Assembly: GCA_028023455.1 (NCBI GenBank)
Contig: JAQFVV010000032.1
Location: 1,802,001 to 1,866,000, forward strand
Direction: 5' to 3'
Source: Epiperipatus broadwayi
Lineage: Eukaryota; Onychophora; Udeonychophora; Euonychophora; Peripatidae
Length of the DNA: 64,000 bases
The translations under genes and the position numbers were made by a program. The notes below the pieces were generated by a model that was given only the letters and a program-made list of their open reading frames with translations, was not told the origin of the DNA and did not search any database. Within the stretch, counting starts at the first letter, position 1. Every line of letters starts with the position of its first letter. Positions 22,408 through 37,940 of the stretch are shown here, in pieces.

Positions 22408-25400
22408 TATCCATGAGTCTTTAACAACAACAATAAAAAAAAAATACAATTTTAACATATTTTACAATTCTTTGGAAATTGATATTGCTAAATGAAGATT
22501 GTTAATTATTTTTGTTGTTTTTATTATTTCAAAATAAAGTGGATATGTGAAGAATAAAATTATTATTTAATATATAAATCAATAAATTCATATTAATTTA
22601 AAGTATAAATAGATAATAATGAAAATAATTGTATAAAAAACAATTATAATATAAATAATAATAATAGTTGCAAAAAATTATATATTTTTATATTGTAATA
22701 ATATTTATGAAAGTTATTATGAAATTTTTAATATTTTATTTGTTTTATTTTATTTATAAGTTATATATTGTAATGGTCAGGTTTATATGTTTTGTTAACA
22801 AGATGCACAGTCAAAGAAGAGTACAGGAAGCTCTGTATATCTGGCTGGGGAAGCCATCCCAAGAGTACTAAATCTTAACCTATTTGCCTGTGCTCCAGTC
22901 ATCTCTTCTTAATGAGCAATTCCCCTGATGCTACTAACAGCACAATTTCCTTCCATTCCTGGGGGTTAGGGAGAGATAAGAGACCCTTAATAATAATAAG
23001 CCTTGCCCTAGGTTCACTAACAAAGTACTAATATAGATTGATATGCTGTCCATAAACAAGTAATATTAAGATATTTAATAACTTTCAGAAAAGCATGAAT
23101 GAAAGTGGAATGATGTGGTATGGATTGTACAGAAAGGCAACAACAGATATAATTTAATACAAAATTTAAAAATTATCAAGCTGGATATATATACATTAAT
23201 ATGTTGGCTTCGCTCATTATATAATTACTCAGATAACAATATAGTGCTTAATGCTGAATAATATGTATACAAAAGATAATACAATACTATTTCATTAATG
23301 ACGAAATGTTTAATTATTGAAGGTTCTATACTTTATGGGTAAATGTAGAGTAAACTCATATTTTAATATGCCTTATTTAAACATCACTTGATCAGGTTAA
23401 TAGATGTGTGTACAATTTAGAGATTAAAGCATTACAACCACATTATGTAACTTATATTAGTAATGAAATTTGTTAAGCTAATCAAGTGATGTATATGGGA
23501 TCAGAATCATGATATTGGAAGACTCATCATTCATAACTATGTGAGATTGATATACATATGAATAGGAACGGTTTAAGTAATATGATAGCTGAAATGCTAA
23601 AGATAAATATAGAACTTAAGTAATATGACAGCTGAAATGTTATAGATAAATATAGAAATATAGAGCTTAATGAGTCATTGGTGGTGCTGTTGGAGAATAT
23701 ATACATGAAGACATATAGGAGGGTGGTGCATAGAAACTGCAAGGCTTTGTTTAGGTATAATTCTGATCGGCAGAAAACCATCTGTTTATGAAGGATTTAT
23801 CACCAATAAGCATGGTCACTGGACTGGGCCCTCATCTCAGTAAAATCTGTGAATATGATCGAACAGTTGTCCCTAGGTGCTATTTCCATGTTCACTCTGA
23901 TGCAGGAACCTTAATGATTTGGAGATGGTCTTAACCATATATACCTGTGGAGCGAATTGACAAAGCATAATAAAATCATAGATTTATATATCTGCACCAG
24001 CAACACAGATATAAAGTATAACAATAATAATAATTAATAACAGTAGCTCTCAAAGTTTAGCATGCTATGGTGCAGTTATATTTAATCCATACCTAAGTCT
24101 TAAAAGATTCCAAATAAATCTATGTATTCATTGGCTTAAAGGTTAAGGTGGATCATATAATTCCAGGAGAGTAACCACATTCAACATTGTTATAATAATA
24201 ACTAAGTAGGTTTTGCATGCATGATGAAGCAAATTCTTAGAACCCAACTGTCTAATCATGCATATTTAAAATATATTTATAGTTATAATTTTGCACAAAC
24301 CTGCTTGTTATACTTCAACTTAAAATGAACAAATAAATATATGGGATATCATAAGTAGGTTATTATGGGTGAATTAACTATTATATGAATCACAATAGGA
24401 TTCACCAAATCAATAGTAGCATTTACTAAAGAAAACAATGTCCGAGCCAGTGAATAAAAAAGGGATTTGACATAAAATATTTGCCATTTATATGAATAAT
24501 CCATATGGTAATATAGTGCCCTGTTTATTATAAGGAAAATGGGATCTACTCGCTTTGTCAGAGGTTATTTAGGCATATTATCATAGCAACATATAATAAA
24601 GAAAGATAATTTCATAACTTTCAAAAGCATTTACCCTAGCATGAAAGTATACCCTAAAGAATAAATTAGCCAAAAGTTACATAAGTTAAAATTATATAAT
24701 TTAGATACAGTTGTAGGATTACATTACAATTTAATTATATGGATAAAGTTTGCTACACACTTAGCTATAGCTTTGGGAAATTAAATAGAAACATTTTAGA
24801 GCTCTTGGAATGGAAGTTTACCTTAACTTTCTCCAATTGTAGCACTGTTAGTGCAACTGATGGTTGTGATCCTGGTCACGACAGGTTTATGAGAGTTCAT
24901 ATTACAGAATAGTGAGTTTTTATTTTATAATTGCTTCATTATGTTGACTCCAGTGGCAGCAGTCTTCTCTATGGCATTAGCAACAGCATTTCAGGTCTCA
25001 CTGGTGGCAATGGCAGGTCATTGGCAACTTCTTCTTGCAGTTGGAGACACACACAGGTAATATCTGGCTACAGGACAACCATTCTTCATGTAGGAAAATT
25101 GCACTCTGTCTACCTCTACTCTGCCATTTGGGTTTCAAATTCATAGAGTCATGTTTACCAGATCCAACTATTCTCTCTCCCAAATTCCTGCTCTATATAT
25201 ATTCACCAAGTATAACATTAATCTCCCATACTGGCTTACCTTGCAGTGAAATAATTCATTAACATATTTTCTACCATCACACCTTATGTATTTATTATAT
25301 ATTTTACTACCTAAAAGCTGTAGCAAGGTGCTGCAATTACATTTAGTTTTGTTACATTATTTTCAGATATCTTGATTACATTAATTATTTTGTTACAATT

Positions 25401-26450
25401 TTACAATATAAGATTTTAAAATGTTATAAAGCAAATGCTTAAAAATGGTTTATTTCCTAGTTGTTAGCATCTGCAACTTGCCAAAATGTTATCATTTTTA
25501 CTAGCTAATTACTTAATCCACTAATATATCCCTACAGGATTGCATTAGTGAACTATTATTGTTCAGCTTTCCAATCCTCATTCAACTTTCTAAGAACAAA
25601 TTCCTGGCGTGATCTTTTAAATATTTAAATAAGAGAGCAAAATAATATTAAATATAAGTTTTAAAGATAATATTGGATTATGTATGTAGTCTCGGCATAC
25701 CTGATATATGTTTTTATCCTTATATTCATACGCGACCATACATTTAGAAATAAATTAATCAATTTACCTTTCCTTTAGATTATTAACTTGTCTGTGTATA
25801 ATAACCGTATATATGTGATAAATGCTTCACATGTGCGTATATCTTGGCCGATTATAACACAACACACACAATTGCAATAGGACTAGGATTTAAACTAGGG
25901 TATAAGGGTAGGTTTGAAATGGAGGAAGATAAAACTACCGTTTCAGTATATGTGTGTGTATAAAAAAAACTTAATAAAGTAATTTACTTATAAAGAGATT
26001 GAAACTACATAGGAAGTAAATAGCAGTTTTAAAAAAGAACAATAAATTTTAGTGTATATGTTTTAATAACAGAAGCAAAAAAAGTGAACCTACAGAATAA
26101 ATAGAATATAGTATGTGGGTATATATATTTTTCAAGGAGTTGATTTTTATATATATATATAATCAGCATTTCTAATTTTAATATTATATGTCATCATATT
26201 AAGGAAGATAGATGTTATATTTCCAATACACTTAAAAGTATATTCCCAGTTATGGAAAAAGTACATATAATATTGAGATAGTTGGCATTTTCTGTCTTTG
26301 TATTGATATTGATGATTAACTATTTATTTTTTGTTTATACTTTTGTTTTTAATTTGATTAATCAACTTTGTTATGTATATTTATGCATGTGTTTACATAT
26401 GTCTTGGATATATTAATATATTTTAATGTGTTAATAAATTATATATTTTT
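22408..26450. other. Long stretch without identifiable gene
   Basis: Four kb with no recognisable domain. Blocks of higher G+C at 22790-22990 and 24830-25260 may be old repeats. The three overlapping open frames at 24931-25262 lie on both strands and in two plus frames, which argues against coding. The frame at 23527-23781 (minus) is hydrophobic and serine/phenylalanine-rich but unsupported. Confidence 0.35.
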
Positions 26451-26451
26451 A

Positions 26452-28900
26452 TCATCATCATCATTCTCAACTGCAAGACAAGTTTAATATAGTTTTACAA
26501 ATTTCTAGCCTTTCTTTTCCATAACACACCAGTCAACTTATTTCATTCATCCATCTAACACATAGTCTTTGCCTAAGTCTTTTACAATCTTTTGGAATTC
26601 ATCCAGATCATCTCCATTTCAATCTTTTAATTTTTTCAATGGCATGTTTGTTCTCTCAATAACATATTTCATTTACAATCTCTTTTGTTATTCCTAACAT
26701 TGACTTCTCCATATTTCATTATGTGGTTTGAAGTATCTGTATTAATTTTTATGTTAAATGTCTATATAAGTAAAAACTGGCAAAACATATCTTTTAAAGT
26801 GTTTCCTTTTCAAACACAGACATATTTTTTTAATATTAAATTATTCCTACAAAAAGCACTCTATCCGTGATTATTTCTATGATTAGTTTCATACATTACG
26901 TTACCAAGATATTTTAGGGTTTTTTTAAATTCATGATTATCAATCCTTATTTTCTTCTTAGAAAATCCGTTGAACATTATTTTCTCTTTAGCATTTATTT
27001 TCCATCCTACTTTTTTATTTTCATCTTCTAATTTTTACAACATTTCTTGAAGCTCTGAAGCATCTACAATCTCCATTTACCCTTACCCTCTTAGTTTACC
27101 AATTTAATGATTCTGTTGAATATTATTTTCACTGTTAATATTTTTAGTATGACCATGTAATCTAATTACTGCTGTTCAGAATATAATTCTTGGGTCTATA
27201 TCTTGATGATGCAATGCTTTAATCATGGTTGAAAAGCTAATAGAATGAAATGTCTTTTCATTATTTACAAATTCAGAAAATAATGACAACTCATTTCATT
27301 AGTTCTTTCTATAACATCTCTCAGTGTTTCATGGATTTAATTGCATATCTCATTTCTTAATTTAAAATGCTTGACAATTCAGAAGATATAATAACTATAG
27401 GAGATATTTTGTTTTCTTGTTTTTTAATACTGTATAATTCTTTATAGAATTACTCCACATAGTTTATAATAGTCCTATCTTTTCTTTTCATTGCAGAAAC
27501 AATTTTCTTTACAAGATATTATTTTACATTCTTAAAATCTTTATTGTCTTCTATAGTGTTAATTGACAATTCATGCATATTTTTTATATTAATATTGACT
27601 TTGTTTCATATCTTATTACAAAAATCTAGATATTCAATTTTTTGAAATGAATCATTTTTATCCCTTTGTGTATATATATACATTGTTTTGTCTTAGTAAA
27701 AATTTATTAGAAATTGCTTTTTAGTATCATCTATCTTTTTTGCAGTTCTTAATAATGTATCAGTTATCTTCTTATTGATTTTAACCAAGTCTGAACCATA
27801 TTCATAGATTATTAATATTATAATACAGAGAGCGTACCTATAGCTCAAACAATCTCTTAATTAAAAAGTGTGGTATGAGAAAACATTTAAAATCTTTATC
27901 CAGAACACTCTCATCTCCAGACCAACTGGTTTTGAGCAGAGTGTTCTGGATAGAGATTTTAAATGTTTTCTCATGCCGCACTTATTAATTAAGAGCTTGT
28001 TTGAGCTATTGGTACATTCTCTGTATTGCATTTTTGTAAATACAAGCTTATAAAAGTAATGTCACATTATATATGACTTGCTTTTTTGATTATTATTATT
28101 ATTAATATTTTACTGATTTTCAAAATTTAATTTAAATACATTGCATTTTTTCAGAACGTTACGAATATCAATTGTTAATTCTATCTTTCTTAATAGTTTT
28201 TGTCTCTTCAGTTTTGCATTAGTAGTATCTTATATCTTATAAATTAATGATAGTTTCTGTATTTAATCTATTAAGAATATTACAGTTTTGAAATATATAT
28301 TTTCTGTTATGCAAAATATAATCCAATTTTATTGTAGCTTTATTTGTGCCCTTTCATATTTATTTCCCAGTTAGCATTTTTCTCAAAGAACGATTTCATC
28401 ATATAGTTGTTGTTTTTTTATCTGTGAACTGTCTAAGTTTGTGTCCTATCTCATTTCTATCACTATAACCAAATGTACTCACAATACTTTACTTTCATCC
28501 TTCAATCATTTACCAAAACTACCATTAAAATCTATAATAATTTTAAAATGTTTGACCTGATCAAAATCATTTTATACATTTATATAAAAATCCTCTACTT
28601 CTTTAACAAAATAAGAACTTGATGGGAAATAAATTTGACTTATTTGCATCTGGTATCTTCATTTATTTGAACTACTAACCCAAATAATCTTAATACTCTG
28701 CCTGATATACCATCAATCTTTGCAATGCACTTTTCCCATTTTCATTTATAATGAATTCAACTCCATTTGTGCTTCCAACATGTCTGCAATATCTTATTTA
28801 ATATTAGATAATGTTCTTTTTAATTCATGCAATCTTCCTTCACATGAAAGTGATTTTCAATTGTAGTAAATATCTAAATAAAAGTTCATCATCAAATGGC
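26452..28900 (-). mobile_element. RTE-type LINE, nearly full-length but decayed
   Basis: A minus-strand RTE element. The 3' end at 26452 has the (ATC)n tail. Reverse transcriptase homology covers about 26520-27400, and endonuclease homology covers about 28400-28900, including a relic of the GDFN motif (IIIDFNGSFGK) near 28520 and the segment GRVLRLFGLVVQI near 28690. Stops and frameshifts occur throughout, so no product is expected. Between these parts, at 27824-28025, a palindromic MITE has inserted. This copy is older and longer than the one at 10956-11985. Confidence 0.75.
27824..28025. mobile_element. Palindromic MITE, about 200 bp, flanked by TA
   Basis: The arms are near-perfect inverted repeats of about 88 bp, starting CAGAGA inside flanking TA dinucleotides and meeting around CATCTCCAGACCAACTGG. 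TA target sites and CAG ends suggest a pogo/Tc1-mariner-type derivative. It is nested in the RTE element at 26452-28900. The arm segment GAGAAAACATTTAAAA recurs in the fragment at 39749-39864. Confidence 0.8.
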
Positions 28901-29865
28901 AGCCTGAGTCTGCAATCATGTGATTCATGACACACTCTTTCTTCAGCTAGCAACCATTGCATTGATTACTGAATTCTCAGCCTCTTAATAAGAATCATAA
29001 TTTAGTTTTGCCTGCTATGATTGTAAATATCTATTTTTAAAAAATTATTTACACACACATTGATCCTGTCTTTAAGGAAACTACACTGATATTTTAGTTA
29101 CGGACCATGAGCTAACTAAAAAGAAGTATCATGGTGTTTCTTGATCTTAAACTCAAAGATAAAAAGCTAATAAACTCACCACCTTGGTTGGCTTATTGAT
29201 AAGCAGCCCATCCATGTTCAATTTACTATATAAATAATCAGGTTGTAATTATAGCTACTATGAATCTACAAATCTAATATGTAATAGTAATTAAAAGATA
29301 GAAAAAATTTCAGCAGTCTATTATGCAATTTTAATTAAAAGCAGAAATATTAAAAAGACACGTGGGAGAATTCTTAAAAAGATTAAAAGGGCCATAGTTT
29401 TTAGCACTGGGGAGGATTTTAAAAAATCAGATATTTCTAATTATTGAAAACAGCAGGAGAAAAATAAAAACTATCAATTGAGACAATATTAAATTCAGGT
29501 GAAACTTTTTTGCTTTGTGAACTATAACTGAAGTTGAGATATACATTGCTGTATTGGAAAGAAATGATTTATTAAATATAAATTGCCATTACAAGAAATA
29601 GAAACTTTTGACTTACGGATTATTATTTGTTGATGCAACTATAAAAAATGCGTTCCTGGTTAATTAATTAAATAATAAATAAGTAATAATAATATCAACA
29701 TTCATTTTAGAGGACAAGTTAAAATTAATGTCATTATATTATATGTATGTCTTTGGTGTGTGAAATAGTTAGATGCTGAATTCAGGCCATCAGCAGATAG
29801 CGATAATGGAATAATCTTTAAATAAAAGGGTTAAATGTGAAAAACCAATAAATAATGTCTGATAA
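28901..29865. other. AT-rich stretch, nothing recognised
   Basis: No open frame or transposon end could be supported. Confidence 0.4.
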
Positions 29866-29867
29866 AT

Positions 29868-29912
29868 CACTAAACTCTACTGTTTGAAGAGTTTTGCCTG
29901 TTTAAATAAGGT
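29868..29912. repeat. Foldback-family end fragment
   Basis: ACTCTACTGTTTGAAGAG followed by TTTTGCCTGTTTAAATA matches the right arm of the foldback family seen at 32404-32519 and 53559-54040. Only one arm remains. Confidence 0.5.
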
Positions 29913-29915
29913 CTG

Positions 29916-30500
29916 ACAAAGAGTATCTTCTGCTATTTTGTATAATCATATGTTTGTTCATCTGTTTCTGTACATCACATTTTCCTATTGTTCTCTTTCT
30001 CTCCCAATTTTTTTTTATGAACTTGATTTAATAACTGGCCCAGCATTCGTCATCCATTATTTTCCTACACTAACTACGACAATATAAAAATGTGATTATG
30101 AAATTGCATTTTAAAACTTTAATTCCAAAGGAATTTTGACCTTAATCTCTCACGGATCCTCCCCTTTCCCTATTGTTTTTGTTGAAAAAATTATGCATTG
30201 TAAGCTTTTTTTCACATTCTTGTTTTTTAATTTTGAGATTAGATTTGCTATGCTCATTTACCAGTGCCTGGTAATACCGAAGCGATATGATTTTTTTGAA
30301 ACTATTTTGTTTTATAATATTATTTTTTATTTTTTTAAATATGTATATAAACATCTATAAATTAAAGAAAAGCGTGATCAAAATAATATATTCAATTAAT
30401 ATTTTTGAAAGGATTATGATTAATAATGCCAAAATTATAATCTTTATTAAATTATAATACGATTAGATATCAAATTAAAAAAACAAACAAATCTTTTTAA
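29916..30500. other. AT-rich stretch, nothing recognised
   Basis: Open frames on both strands at 30136-30360 overlap each other and have low-complexity composition; neither is credible. Confidence 0.4.
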
Positions 30501-30504
30501 ATAT

Positions 30505-31141
30505 TCAGTAATGACTTTAAAGACTAAAATAATGTTCAATGGACTTTCTCAAAAGAAGAAAATAAAGATCGATAATGATCAATTAGAAGAAGTTAACAAT
30601 TATAAATAATTATATCAGATTATTGATTATTAATACAGATGGAAACATGATGGTTGAAATTAATTATAGAATTAAACTTGGATGGAATGCTTGTGGTAAA
30701 AATAATTTTAATATTAAAAGAAAATATGCCTGTATGTTTGAAAAGGAAAGATTTTAAACGAATGTGTTTGACCAGTTCCTATTTATCTAAGACCTGGACA
30801 CGTAACAGTAGAGCAACACAGAGACTTCAGACCACTCAATAAGAAGGGATTGAAAATGAAAGATATGAATGACAGAACATCATGTTACTGAAGTCATTGA
30901 AAGAATTAGAGACTGAAGTAGAGTTGAGCTGGATATATTGCTAGAAATGATGATAATAAATGGAAAGTTGAAATTTTAAATTGAATCCTTAGAAAAGATC
31001 TTATGTGAAATGGGTGAAAGAAATAAGAAAATGTGCTGGCGTGATGGGGAAAAGAGACCTTAGAGATTGGAGAAACTGGATTAAACTTGGACTGATCTTC
31101 ATCTTACTGTGGATCAATAATGGTTGAAAATAATGATGATA
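30505..31141 (+). mobile_element. RTE-type LINE 3' fragment
   Basis: The plus-strand sequence begins in the region after the polymerase active site: KTKIMFNGLSQKKKIKIDND followed by QLEEVNNYK, homologous to the minus-strand copy at 11535-11600. It then runs through a degenerate C-terminal part to the family 3' end (TGGATCAATAATGGTTGA) near 31120. Stops break all frames. The (TCA/TGA) tail is short and degenerate. Confidence 0.75.
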
Positions 31142-32360
31142 TGAACTCAGATTTTTGTTTGTATAGTAAATTTTCACAATATTATAATCAACAATTAGGC
31201 TTATCGTGTTCAATTCTTATAATTTTTTCAGATAATTGAAGGTTTCCAAGCAAATGTAAAATTTATTTCAAGAATCTAGCATTTAGCCATTTTAGTTAGT
31301 AAATGTATATCTAGATATTTTTGGTTAGAAAGTAAAATAATGAAGCTAAAATTTTAAAAGCCTCACCATTCAACAATAACCTAGTGAGTTGAGTTTTTTT
31401 CACATCTCTTTGAAGGCAAGCAGAAAGGTCAATTTATGATTGTTTTCTCTGTACTTTTACCTATATATTTAAAATACATTTCTGGTTAAGAAAGATCTAA
31501 AGTCAAAATTTTCAACTAAAATAAAACAACGACAAAACAACTTTATTAAATAATAATTTACAAAAATAAAATATTAAGTTGTCTTCTGATTGAGCAACTA
31601 GAACTATAGAATAAGATGAGTAAGCAATATCGCTTGTTCATAATCAATGCTAGTTTGCTTTCCTAGACTCTTAACATTATTTATCTTAACATAGTAATTT
31701 TTAAAGGTTATATACAATAAACTTTAGTGAGGCTATTAGATTTTATCAACTAATAATTTTTTTTAAAAAAAAATCTTTAATAATAGTCTTTTAAAAAAAA
31801 AAATTATTATTAATACTAAACAGGAGTAGTTGACCACTGTTTTGAACCATACTGCCCCAAAATTATATTTTATGTTGATATAATTCTAATCATTAGTCAT
31901 CACGTCATTGATATTGTTGCTGTCTTTTACGGATCCCAGAAATAAGACCAAAAAATAAAATAAAACAAACAAGAAAAAAAATTGAAGTGGAATAGAAAAA
32001 AGCTAAAAGATGCAGATCTTCCCAATAACAATTATTAGATATGGGGAAATAAAAATCAAAGTGTATTATTCTTCAAAGTATTTCAACAATTTTTTTAAAA
32101 TACTTTATTAAATATAGTAACTCCCCATTTTAACACCTGCATTCTTAATAGCATAGTAGCACTGCTTTTAAATTATGAGCAATTGGTATATTCCACAAAT
32201 ATGCATTTAATGTTTGAGAATTACACTGACATTTTCTTTTTAGTCATTCTATTTATACTCTATATATCTTTAGCAATTTCTCAAACTTATTATATATGTT
32301 GTGTATTACATACTTAATATTTGTGCGTTAATTAATATTTGACAATACATTTATTTATAA
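31142..32360. other. AT-rich stretch, nothing recognised
   Basis: Contains an imperfect palindrome at about 31750-31810 (A-run and T-run around AAATCTTTAATAATAG). No gene seen. Confidence 0.4.
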
Positions 32361-32361
32361 C

Positions 32362-32519
32362 ACTAACATCACATGATCACCATCTCTTATGCTAGCACAA
32401 AACTGTTATTAAACAGGTGAAACTCTCCATACAGTAGTGACACCCTGTGGCATCCACTGATTACTCTGGTTGGCACAGGGTGGCACTACTGTATGGAGAG
32501 TTTTGCCTGTTTAATAACA
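32362..32519. mobile_element. Foldback-family element, short palindromic form
   Basis: 32404-32519 is a 116-bp near-perfect palindrome with ends TGTTATTAAACAGG and its complement, and the inner pair CTCTCCATACAGTAGTG. The outer left flank CATCACATGATCACCATCTC (from 32362) is the family's longer terminus, also present at 46503 and in inverted form near 54000-54040. It looks like an internally deleted version of the 53.6 kb copy. Confidence 0.75.
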
Positions 32520-32689
32520 TTTATTTATAATAAATTATAGCCTAGTTAAAAAAAACTTGCAATACTTTTATTATGATATAATACTTTATGATATTATAAA
32601 ATTGTAACTATATAAACTATAAATAAATAATAATAATCAAATGATTTATTGTTGAATGGTTTATTGTCAAACAATTTATAAAAATTTCA

Positions 32690-32785
32690 AGTCTAGAAAG
32701 TAGCACAACTGGAATGCAAATCATGGACCTTAAACTCCAGGATTTGCCACACTACCACTGCACCAAATCTCACAGGGTCATAAAA
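32690..32785 (-). repeat. Possible tRNA-derived SINE relic
   Basis: On the minus strand GGTGCAGTGGTAGTGTGG resembles an A box region and GGTCCATGATTTGCATTCC lies where a B box would be, in a layout like tRNA-Gly-type SINE heads. The B box is poor, so this is tentative. Confidence 0.3.
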
Positions 32786-32830
32786 ACTATTATAATATAT
32801 ATTGAGATAACTCAACGTCTCATTTCTACT

Positions 32831-35480
<2,650 letters not shown>

Positions 35481-37607
35481 GTACGACAGATATGGTAAGA
35501 CTCCTGATCCACCCTGACCATTATAAATGGCACCCAATGTGGGTTATAGTAAGAATAAGTTAAGATAAGATGTGACTGCAGGTATAAATATGATCGTTAA
35601 ATAACTTTAATATTTAAAAAAGAAAAGGAATGATTTAGTAATTTAAAAATACGCCCACGAAAAAAAAACTTTAACTCATTATTATTATCAATTAGTATTA
35701 ACCCTAACTAGAAGACTTTTTTTTATCATTTTTTTAATAAGTGTAGTGATATGTAATGGGATATATATATATATGCATTACATTTAAATTTTAGTACCTA
35801 ATTTTTTTTGTAAACATCTAATACTGAATTAAAAGCACAAACATTCAAAATGCACAAATAATGAATTATTAATTTATTAATAAGTTTAATTTAAATATTG
35901 AAATAAAATAAGCTTTAAAGAATTATAGAATCGAAGCAAAGATTCTAATCTTTAAATAAATATAATAAAAAGCCTTTTAATTTTAAAAATGACAAAGAGA
36001 GTTTTAACAAAAATAAAATTACAAACAGATCCTTAGGGCAAAATGACCATTAAAAAGATTATTATGAAATAGATAAGAGTCGAGAAATAAAAACAAAAGG
36101 CTTGCTTTTCCCGCCCAAGACATACACAGACCACAGAGGAAAATCTACTGAATATGTTTGATAGATCCGCACATTCCTAGATAAGATACCTCAGGACTAT
36201 TAAAGGAAAAATTCAAAAGAAATAATTAATTAGAAGATTAGAATTTTGAACCTGTTGTTGTTGCTGAAAAAGTTAAAAAGCTATTGTCACCATTACCAAA
36301 AATGAAATCTATTTTAATCGCTTCCTTCGGTTTGGCCAGCTGAAGGCAGCTTTCATCTCCATGAATCCCAGCATCAAACCACTAGTAACGTCTTTAGAAA
36401 TCATCAGAAATCTTCATAAAATCATCATCGTCTGCAAGAAATGGCCCTTGCATAAACTCAGATCTTCATCGCAAAGGATCGAGCACAGAGAAAGGAAAGT
36501 ATAAATTATAAATGATAAATATGAAATATAAACTCTTCAATTTAAAATCTCCAAACTTTATTTTTCTTTAAATATGAACTATAGACTTTCTTTCCTGATC
36601 AAACCAGAACTTTATTTTTTATAAACTTTGCAATTTTAAATTTTTATCTAAAGTTTAAATGTAATCCTTTAAAAAAAAGTATTGTATTTTTTTATATTTA
36701 TGCTTAGTATAAGGTCTATTTGTAATAGGATAGGGGTTTGCGATTGCAAATGAATTTAAAGATAAAACCAAACATGTATTATTATTTGTGCATTATTAAA
36801 TTTTAAGGAATAGGTCAAATATATTATTTGTGGTAAAAATAAGTTGAATATAATATGTGATTTTAAAATAAGTTAAAAACCTTAAACTAAAGATTTTTTT
36901 AAAAGAATTAAATTATTAAATTGACTCAAATTTAAGTTGAGTGTAGATAGCTGCTTAGACTTGTTTAAGTATGTTATTTTAAGAGGGTTTTGATTTCAGA
37001 CTATTTGTTTCATAGCTGTGTCAATGCTGGTAGAGAGATATATGGATGTTTACATCAATGTAATGTGAAATGTGTTAGCAGTTAGGGCAACATGACCAAC
37101 TGAATGCATGACCCCAAAGGAGTAGTCATGGCATTAAAATGGATGTGGAGTACTTCTCACAACATTGACCCCTTTCAGCTCTATGGATAGAGACTATAAG
37201 CCGGTAAGATAGACCGCTCTCCCATCCATATGTAGTGTTTTCATTTATTATTTTATATGCATGATTCCTTCACCAGACAGACATACATTCCTGTACTGAA
37301 TGAAGGTCATGTTCTTCAAATAATATCACACTGTCAGATGCACATTCCTGTCAGCATGGTTCTGTGCTAACATGTTCACATTGCATTGGTTGCGGATATA
37401 TATCTGGAAGCGAGCGTTGGTGTGGCTGTGGACTTTTAGCCTGGAATCAAATGTTTTAAAAATCTTTTAAGTGCATCATCTAGGTGGCCTATCTATGCTC
37501 AACATTCTAAGATTAAAAATTAAAGTAAAATAAAATAAAAAAATGATAATAATGAAACATAAAACATAATTTTTTTATAGTAATTATTTTTCAAGTTTGT
37601 GTGTTGT

Positions 37608-37665
<58 letters not shown>

Positions 37666-37888
37666 AATAAAATGTTTTGTGTTATTAATACTGTCAGTGA
37701 TCTAGTTTATTTTTTAATCTTTATTAAAAATGTATTTTAATAAATATGTTTTAAACCTCTGCTACTCCATGAGCTAGTGACTAGGGCTGATGGTCGTGAT
37801 AAAATATATAGGTAAAAGTTGGATCTTTAACAGTGCATATCTGCCTACTCTATAAATTTTCCAGGTTCAAATGGTCTGGTGGTTCCCT
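35481..37888 (+). repeat. Tandem duplication, unit 2 (2408 bp)
   Basis: Second copy of the unit at 32831-35480. The length difference is explained mostly by the AAT microsatellite in unit 1. Where unit 1 has a short ATATATATATATGTG near 35241, unit 2 has a (CA)n(TA)n(TG)n tract at 37609-37667. Confidence 0.85.
37609..37667. repeat. (CA)n(TA)n(TG)n self-complementary microsatellite
   Basis: CA repeats pass into TA repeats and then TG repeats, so the tract is a palindrome and could form a cruciform. Confidence 0.95.
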
Positions 37889-37940
37889 GTATGGCAGATA
37901 TGGTAAGACTGCAACTTCCGATCCATCCTGACCATTATAA
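37889..37940 (+). repeat. Tandem duplication, start of a third unit (about 50 bp)
   Basis: GGCAGATATGGTAAGACTGC and the following ATCC...TGACCATTATAA repeat the first 50 bp of units 1 and 2, then homology stops. Confidence 0.75.

Noticed and set aside
24931-25262. Overlapping frames in a GC-richer block as a gene
   Set aside because: Both strands and two plus frames are open, with no domain, splice sites or codon preference that favours one.
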